Below are positions 13,770 to 16,495 of a stretch of DNA of 16,495 nucleotides, one piece after another; position 1 is the stretch's first letter; the number at the start of each line of letters is the position of its first letter. The notes under the pieces are model-generated. The model had not been told where the DNA came from and made no database searches. It saw only the letters and a program-made list of their open reading frames with translations. The DNA is taken from assembly GCA_900313775.1 (NCBI GenBank), contig OMSP01000030.1:1-16495 (forward strand), written 5' to 3'. A program made the translations under genes and the position numbers. The DNA is from an uncultured Eubacteriales bacterium (lineage in GTDB: Bacteria; Bacillota; Clostridia; Lachnospirales; Lachnospiraceae).

Positions 13770-14015
13770 ATGGACACAAGAGTAGCGGTGTTAAGCATTA
13801 TCATTGAAAAGGATGACTCGGTCGATGAGGTCAACGAGCTTCTCCACCAGTACCGTCGTTATATAATCGGGCGGATGGGGATCCCCTACAGGGAGCGTGA
13901 CCTGTATATCATCTGCATCTCGCTGGATGCGCCGATGGATCAGATCAATGCGCTGTCGGGCGCTCTGGGACGGCTTGACGGAGTATCTGCCAAGGCGAGC
14001 CTGGCAAAGCATTGA
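13770..14015 (+). CDS. TM1266-family iron-only hydrogenase system regulator
   Basis: An 81-residue protein of the TM1266 family, annotated as a putative regulator of iron-only hydrogenase systems, with a small ferredoxin-like (ACT/NikR C-terminal-like) alpha-beta fold. It begins MDTRVAVLSIIIEKDD and contains IIGRMGIPYRERDLYIICISLDAP followed by a second helix, LSGALGRLDGVSAKASLAKH. The family is typically found next to hydE, hydF or hydG. There is no DNA-binding helix-turn-helix, so direct operator binding is uncertain; the regulator label comes from family context only. CGAGGT lies seven bases upstream of the ATG. It is the first gene of the operon and hydF follows after eleven bases, with the hydF ribosome site overlapping its stop. 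Confidence 0.9.
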   Translation: MDTRVAVLSIIIEKDDSVDEVNELLHQYRRYIIGRMGIPYRERDLYIICISLDAPMDQINALSGALGRLDGVSAKASLAKH

Positions 14016-14026
14016 GGGATGATAAT

Positions 14027-15223
14027 ATGAGTTTACAGGACACACCTGGCGCTCAGCGCATACATATCGGTTTTTTCGGCTGTCGTAATGTCGGCAAGTC
14101 AAGTCTCATGAATGCTGTCACCGGACAGGATATCGCCGTGGTATCTGATGTGAAAGGGACGACGACAGACCCGGTCAATAAGGCGATGGAACTGCTCCCG
14201 TTGGGGCCGGTGGTAGTGACAGATACACCGGGGTTTGATGACGAGGGAGAACTCGGTAAGCTGCGCGTCAAAAAGACCAGACAGAAGCTTGCCACCACCG
14301 ACATTGCGGTGCTGGTAACTGACGCAACGCGCGATATGAATGCCGATGAAGAAGAACTTTTGCGTATCATCCGGGAGAAAGATATCCCCTGCGTGATCGT
14401 ACACAACAAAGCGGATCAGCTCACGACCATTCCCGGGACCAAGGAGTGCGAGATTTGGGCAAGTGCCGTAACAGGTCTTCATATTAACGAACTCAAGGAG
14501 ATGCTCGGCAGACTTGCTCCCAAACAGACAGAACTCAAGCTTGTCGGAGATTCTATAGGGGCAGAGGATGTAGTCGTGCTGGTCACTCCGATAGATGAGT
14601 CGGCTCCCAAGGGGCGGATGATCCTGCCGCAGGTCCAGGCGATCCGCGATATCCTGGATTCAGATGCGATCGTGGTAACGACAAAGGAGACGCAACTGAC
14701 CGCTGCACTGGCTGCGCTGAAGGAGGATCCGGCAATCGTCATCACCGATTCTCAGGCGTTCGAGATCGTGTCACAGATCGTACCGGATCGTGTGCCTCTT
14801 ACTTCGTTTTCGATCCTGCTGGCCCGTTACAAAGGCTTTTTAGAGGAGGCAGTTGCCGGTGCGGCGGCGATCGATGAACTGAAGGAGGGCGCGCGGATCC
14901 TGGTCGCGGAGGGGTGTACCCATCACAGACAGTGCAATGATATCGGAACAGTCAAGCTGCCCAACTGGCTTAGGAAGGCAACAGGACGTAACTTTGTTTA
15001 TGAGACGGCTTCCGGCAAGCAGTTCCCGGAAGATCTCTCATCCTACGACCTGATCCTGCACTGCGGCGGCTGTATGCTGACTGAGCGCGAGGTGCTGGCA
15101 CGAATGCACGCCGCGCAGGAGAGCGGCGTTCCGTTTACCAATTACGGCATCACGATCGCCAAGCTGACCGGGACGCTGGAGCGGAGCCTGCGTATCTTTC
15201 CGAAGCTTCACGATCTGGTATGA
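14027..15223 (+). CDS. hydF: [FeFe]-hydrogenase H-cluster maturation GTPase HydF
   Basis: A 398-residue scaffold GTPase that assembles the diiron subcluster made with HydE and HydG and transfers it to apo-hydrogenase. The N-terminal GTPase domain has the P-loop GCRNVGKS (18-25), the G2 threonines of KGTTTDP (44-49), G3 DTPG (66-69) and G4 NKAD (127-130). A dimerisation domain lies near 170-275. The C-terminal cluster domain has C297 and H299 (CTHH) and C346/C349 (HCGGC), the conserved CxH...CxxC [4Fe-4S] ligand set. The start is ATG 14027, giving MSLQDTPGAQRIHIGFFG, with GAGGG (14014-14018) eight bases upstream; an in-frame TTG at 14012 overlapping the upstream gene is less likely. hydE, hydG and the hydrogenase itself are not in this window. 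Confidence 0.97.
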   Translation: MSLQDTPGAQRIHIGFFGCRNVGKSSLMNAVTGQDIAVVSDVKGTTTDPVNKAMELLPLGPVVVTDTPGFDDEGELGKLRVKKTRQKLATTDIAVLVTDATRDMNADEEELLRIIREKDIPCVIVHNKADQLTTIPGTKECEIWASAVTGLHINELKEMLGRLAPKQTELKLVGDSIGAEDVVVLVTPIDESAPKGRMILPQVQAIRDILDSDAIVVTTKETQLTAALAALKEDPAIVITDSQAFEIVSQIVPDRVPLTSFSILLARYKGFLEEAVAGAAAIDELKEGARILVAEGCTHHRQCNDIGTVKLPNWLRKATGRNFVYETASGKQFPEDLSSYDLILHCGGCMLTEREVLARMHAAQESGVPFTNYGITIAKLTGTLERSLRIFPKLHDLV

Positions 15224-15225
15224 TT

Positions 15226-15254
15226 TTGCGGGAAAATGGCAGTTGTGCTATGAT
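15226..15254 (+). promoter_or_regulatory. Extended -10 promoter of the NYN-domain gene
   Basis: TTGCGG (15226-15231) and TATGAT (15249-15254) are 17 bases apart, with TG at 15246-15247 giving an extended -10. The -35 box begins two bases after the hydF stop. Transcription should begin near 15261, producing a leader of about 50 nt that contains the hairpin at 15277-15291. Confidence 0.7.
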
Positions 15255-15276
15255 TAAACGGTAATTTCAGGATATG

Positions 15277-15291
15277 ACGGCCATGGGCCGT
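15277..15291 (+). promoter_or_regulatory. Leader hairpin before the NYN-domain gene
   Basis: ACGGCC (15277-15282) pairs perfectly with GGCCGT (15286-15291) around an ATG loop, ending seven bases before the Shine-Dalgarno AAGGGGG (15298-15304). An alternative helix is possible between AAACGG (15256-15261) and CCGTTT (15288-15293), which would exclude it. There is no T tract long enough for an intrinsic terminator, so hydF appears to lack a classical terminator here. Confidence 0.35.
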
Positions 15292-15311
15292 TTGTACAAG
15301 GGGGAAACAAT

Positions 15312-16079
15312 ATGACACAGGAAAAAAGGTTCGCGCTGCTGATCGACGCTGAGAATATCTCGGCGCAGTACGCGGATTATATCATGGAAGAAGTGGAGCA
15401 GTACGGAGTATGCTCCTATAAGAGGATCTACGGAAGCTGGGACAGGATCGTACGAACGAAGTGGGAGAAACAGATCGGCAAGAATTCTCTGAAGGCAATG
15501 ATGCAGATCAACAACACGAAGGGCAAAAACGCCTCGGATTCCGCTCTGATCATCGATGCGATGGATATTTTGTACAACGGAAATGTAGACGGTTTTTGCA
15601 TAGTATCATCGGACAGTGATTTTACGTCACTGGCCAGAAGGCTTCAGGAGGCCGGTGTCATGGTCATCGGTATGGGCGAGTCCGACAAGGCTACGGAAGC
15701 CCTGGAGAACGCCTTCGACAAATACGTCTATATCGATGTGCTGGCTAAACAGGCCGCCAAAGAGGAAAAGAAAGGCGACGACAAGGCGGACAGCACGGCG
15801 GCGGCGGATGCCTCCAAGAGCGGCAACACACCCAGCAAGAAAGCCGTTGAGGAAAAGATCAAACAGATCATCATGGAAAACGATGATCAGGGAAAGCCGA
15901 CCGACCTCGGTCAGATCGGCAATGAATTGCAGCGCTTTTATAAAAACTTCGATGTGCGTTATTATAACCACAAAGGAGGCAAGCAGTATAAGTATCTCAA
16001 AGAGTTTGTCGACGACTTTAAGTCGCTGGAGATCAAGGGCGGCAAAGGTCAGGGGGTATATGTAAGCATCAAGTCGTAA
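15312..16079 (+). CDS. NYN-domain (PIN-like nuclease) protein with C-terminal OST-HTH/LOTUS-like domain
   Basis: A 255-residue two-domain protein. Residues 5-145 are an NYN domain (LabA/DUF88-like, PIN-nuclease fold): LLIDAENIS carries D12 and N15, KNASDSALIIDAMDIL carries D76 and D82, and VSSDSDF carries D101 and D103. These acidic residues would bind the catalytic metal, so RNase activity is plausible. A hydrophilic A/K/D-rich linker (146-175) follows. Residues about 176-255, beginning SKKAVEEKIKQII and ending GQGVYVSI, resemble an OST-HTH/LOTUS RNA-binding winged helix, often paired with NYN domains in bacteria. No signal peptide or membrane segment. AAGGGGG lies seven bases upstream of the ATG, and the gene has its own promoter. 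The target RNA and biological role are unknown. Confidence 0.85.
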   Translation: MTQEKRFALLIDAENISAQYADYIMEEVEQYGVCSYKRIYGSWDRIVRTKWEKQIGKNSLKAMMQINNTKGKNASDSALIIDAMDILYNGNVDGFCIVSSDSDFTSLARRLQEAGVMVIGMGESDKATEALENAFDKYVYIDVLAKQAAKEEKKGDDKADSTAAADASKSGNTPSKKAVEEKIKQIIMENDDQGKPTDLGQIGNELQRFYKNFDVRYYNHKGGKQYKYLKEFVDDFKSLEIKGGKGQGVYVSIKS

Positions 16080-16083
16080 ACAC

Positions 16084-16106
16084 AAAGCAGGTTGATGCTT
16101 TCCTGC
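16084..16106 (+). other. Small competing stem-loops between the NYN gene and the transporter gene
   Basis: GCAGG (16087-16091) can pair with CCTGC (16102-16106), and alternatively AAAGC (16084-16088) with GCTTT (16097-16101); the two helices cannot form together. No T tract follows, so this is not a convincing terminator, and the downstream gene may be co-transcribed with the NYN gene. No promoter is evident in the 50-base gap. Confidence 0.25.
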
Positions 16107-16129
16107 AGTTTAGGAAAGAAGGGTTTTAA

Positions 16130-16495
16130 ATGAGTTTATCGCAGATCATGGCCATCGTTATCTTTGTGGCCATGTTTGTGCTGATCATCACAGAGGTCAT
16201 TGAACGTCACCAGGCAACCGTCTTAGCAGCCCTGGCGACGATCATGATCGTTTTTTTATTGTGCATGCACAGTACTGCTACGGCATGGCATGTCCTTTCT
16301 GTCAGCGATCTTGTCAAAGGATCGTTCTGGTATGAGGCCGGAAAAGGGACGACTGATAACGGCGGGATCAACTGGGCGACGATCATATTCCTGATGGGTA
16401 TGATGATCATGGTTGAAGCGATGGGTCGCTCAGGATTTTTCCGGTTTATCTGTCTGGCTCTGGCCAAGGCAGTCCGCTACAAGCCGACGAGGCTG
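16130..16495 (+). CDS. ArsB/NhaD (SLC13-like) family ion transporter, 5' end only
   Basis: The reading frame opens at ATG 16130 and runs through the window edge without a stop; 122 codons are visible. The protein begins MSLSQIMAIVIFVAMFVLIITEVIERHQATVLAAL-like sequence with a first membrane helix (about 5-22) and a second (about 30-46). Later comes GGINWATIIFLMGMMIMVEAMGRSGFFRF (about 78-106), which matches the first conserved block of ArsB/NhaD/SLC13-type anion and sodium/proton transporters. A hydrophilic insert (about 52-77, containing KGSFWYEAGKGTTDNGG) precedes that block. AAGGG (16119-16123) lies six bases upstream of the ATG. Substrate cannot be judged from this fragment. Confidence 0.8.
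   Translation, partial: MSLSQIMAIVIFVAMFVLIITEVIERHQATVLAALATIMIVFLLCMHSTATAWHVLSVSDLVKGSFWYEAGKGTTDNGGINWATIIFLMGMMIMVEAMGRSGFFRFICLALAKAVRYKPTRL

Noticed and set aside
12536..13807. A 423-codon plus-strand frame antisense to potA
   Set aside because: It mirrors potA, which has every ABC ATPase motif; the translation shows no family signature and crosses the divergent promoter region.
13661..13834. Upstream extension of the potA frame by 58 codons
   Set aside because: It would run across both divergent promoters and into the TM1266 gene, has no ribosome site, and adds residues never seen before the normal MNNKLIEMRSISKTY start of PotA-type proteins.
14012..14026. TTG at 14012 as the hydF start
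   Set aside because: It overlaps the Shine-Dalgarno GAGGG and the stop of the upstream gene; ATG 14027 is eight bases from the site and gives the usual HydF N-terminus.
1..16495. CRISPR arrays, tRNAs, rRNAs, IS elements, prophage or toxin-antitoxin genes
   Set aside because: No regularly spaced repeats, cloverleaf-like segments, terminal inverted repeats or transposase or phage motifs were seen; the gene content is housekeeping and transport.

Overview
The window reads as ordinary chromosome of a low-to-mid GC Firmicute, most likely an anaerobic member of the Clostridia. The evidence is a PolC-type replicative polymerase, the [FeFe]-hydrogenase maturation GTPase HydF next to a TM1266-type regulator, strong Shine-Dalgarno sites and sigma-A-like promoters. 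Family-level placement (for example Lachnospiraceae or a relative) is a guess. No phage, IS element, CRISPR array, tRNA or rRNA was seen, and no gap between genes exceeds about 130 bases.

Left part, plus strand (1-9912). rpmE (ribosomal protein L31) has its own promoter and a good intrinsic terminator. A tightly packed run follows: a DUF1385 membrane protein, prmC, prfA (RF1), a DUF2156 acyltransferase-like protein, a small multidrug-export-family membrane protein, ispG and polC. Most junctions are 4-base ATGA overlaps or gaps of a few bases, so the run is probably translated in a coupled way. PrmC methylates the GGQ glutamine of the release factor encoded next to it. IspG makes isoprenoid precursors and PolC replicates the chromosome.

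Middle part, minus strand (9909-13660). This is a polyamine ABC transporter operon transcribed potA, potB, potCD. The last gene is a fusion: a PotC permease continues through an extra membrane helix into a complete PotD-like binding domain. Its stop codon overlaps that of polC tail to tail, leaving no room for a terminator between the convergent operons. potA appears to lack a Shine-Dalgarno site and to start at or next to its own transcription start.

Right part, plus strand (13770-16495). Divergent from potA is a TM1266-family regulator gene followed by hydF, driven by a strong extended -10 promoter with inverted repeats on both its -35 and -10 regions. Next comes a separately promoted NYN nuclease-like protein with a C-terminal OST-HTH/LOTUS-like domain, then the 5' end of an ArsB/NhaD (SLC13-like) ion transporter cut by the window edge.

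No clear new multi-gene defence or mobile system is present. The observations most worth following are the PotC-PotD fusion, the shared pot/hyd control region with its inverted repeats and apparent leaderless potA, and the strong GATC excess that is confined to coding DNA.
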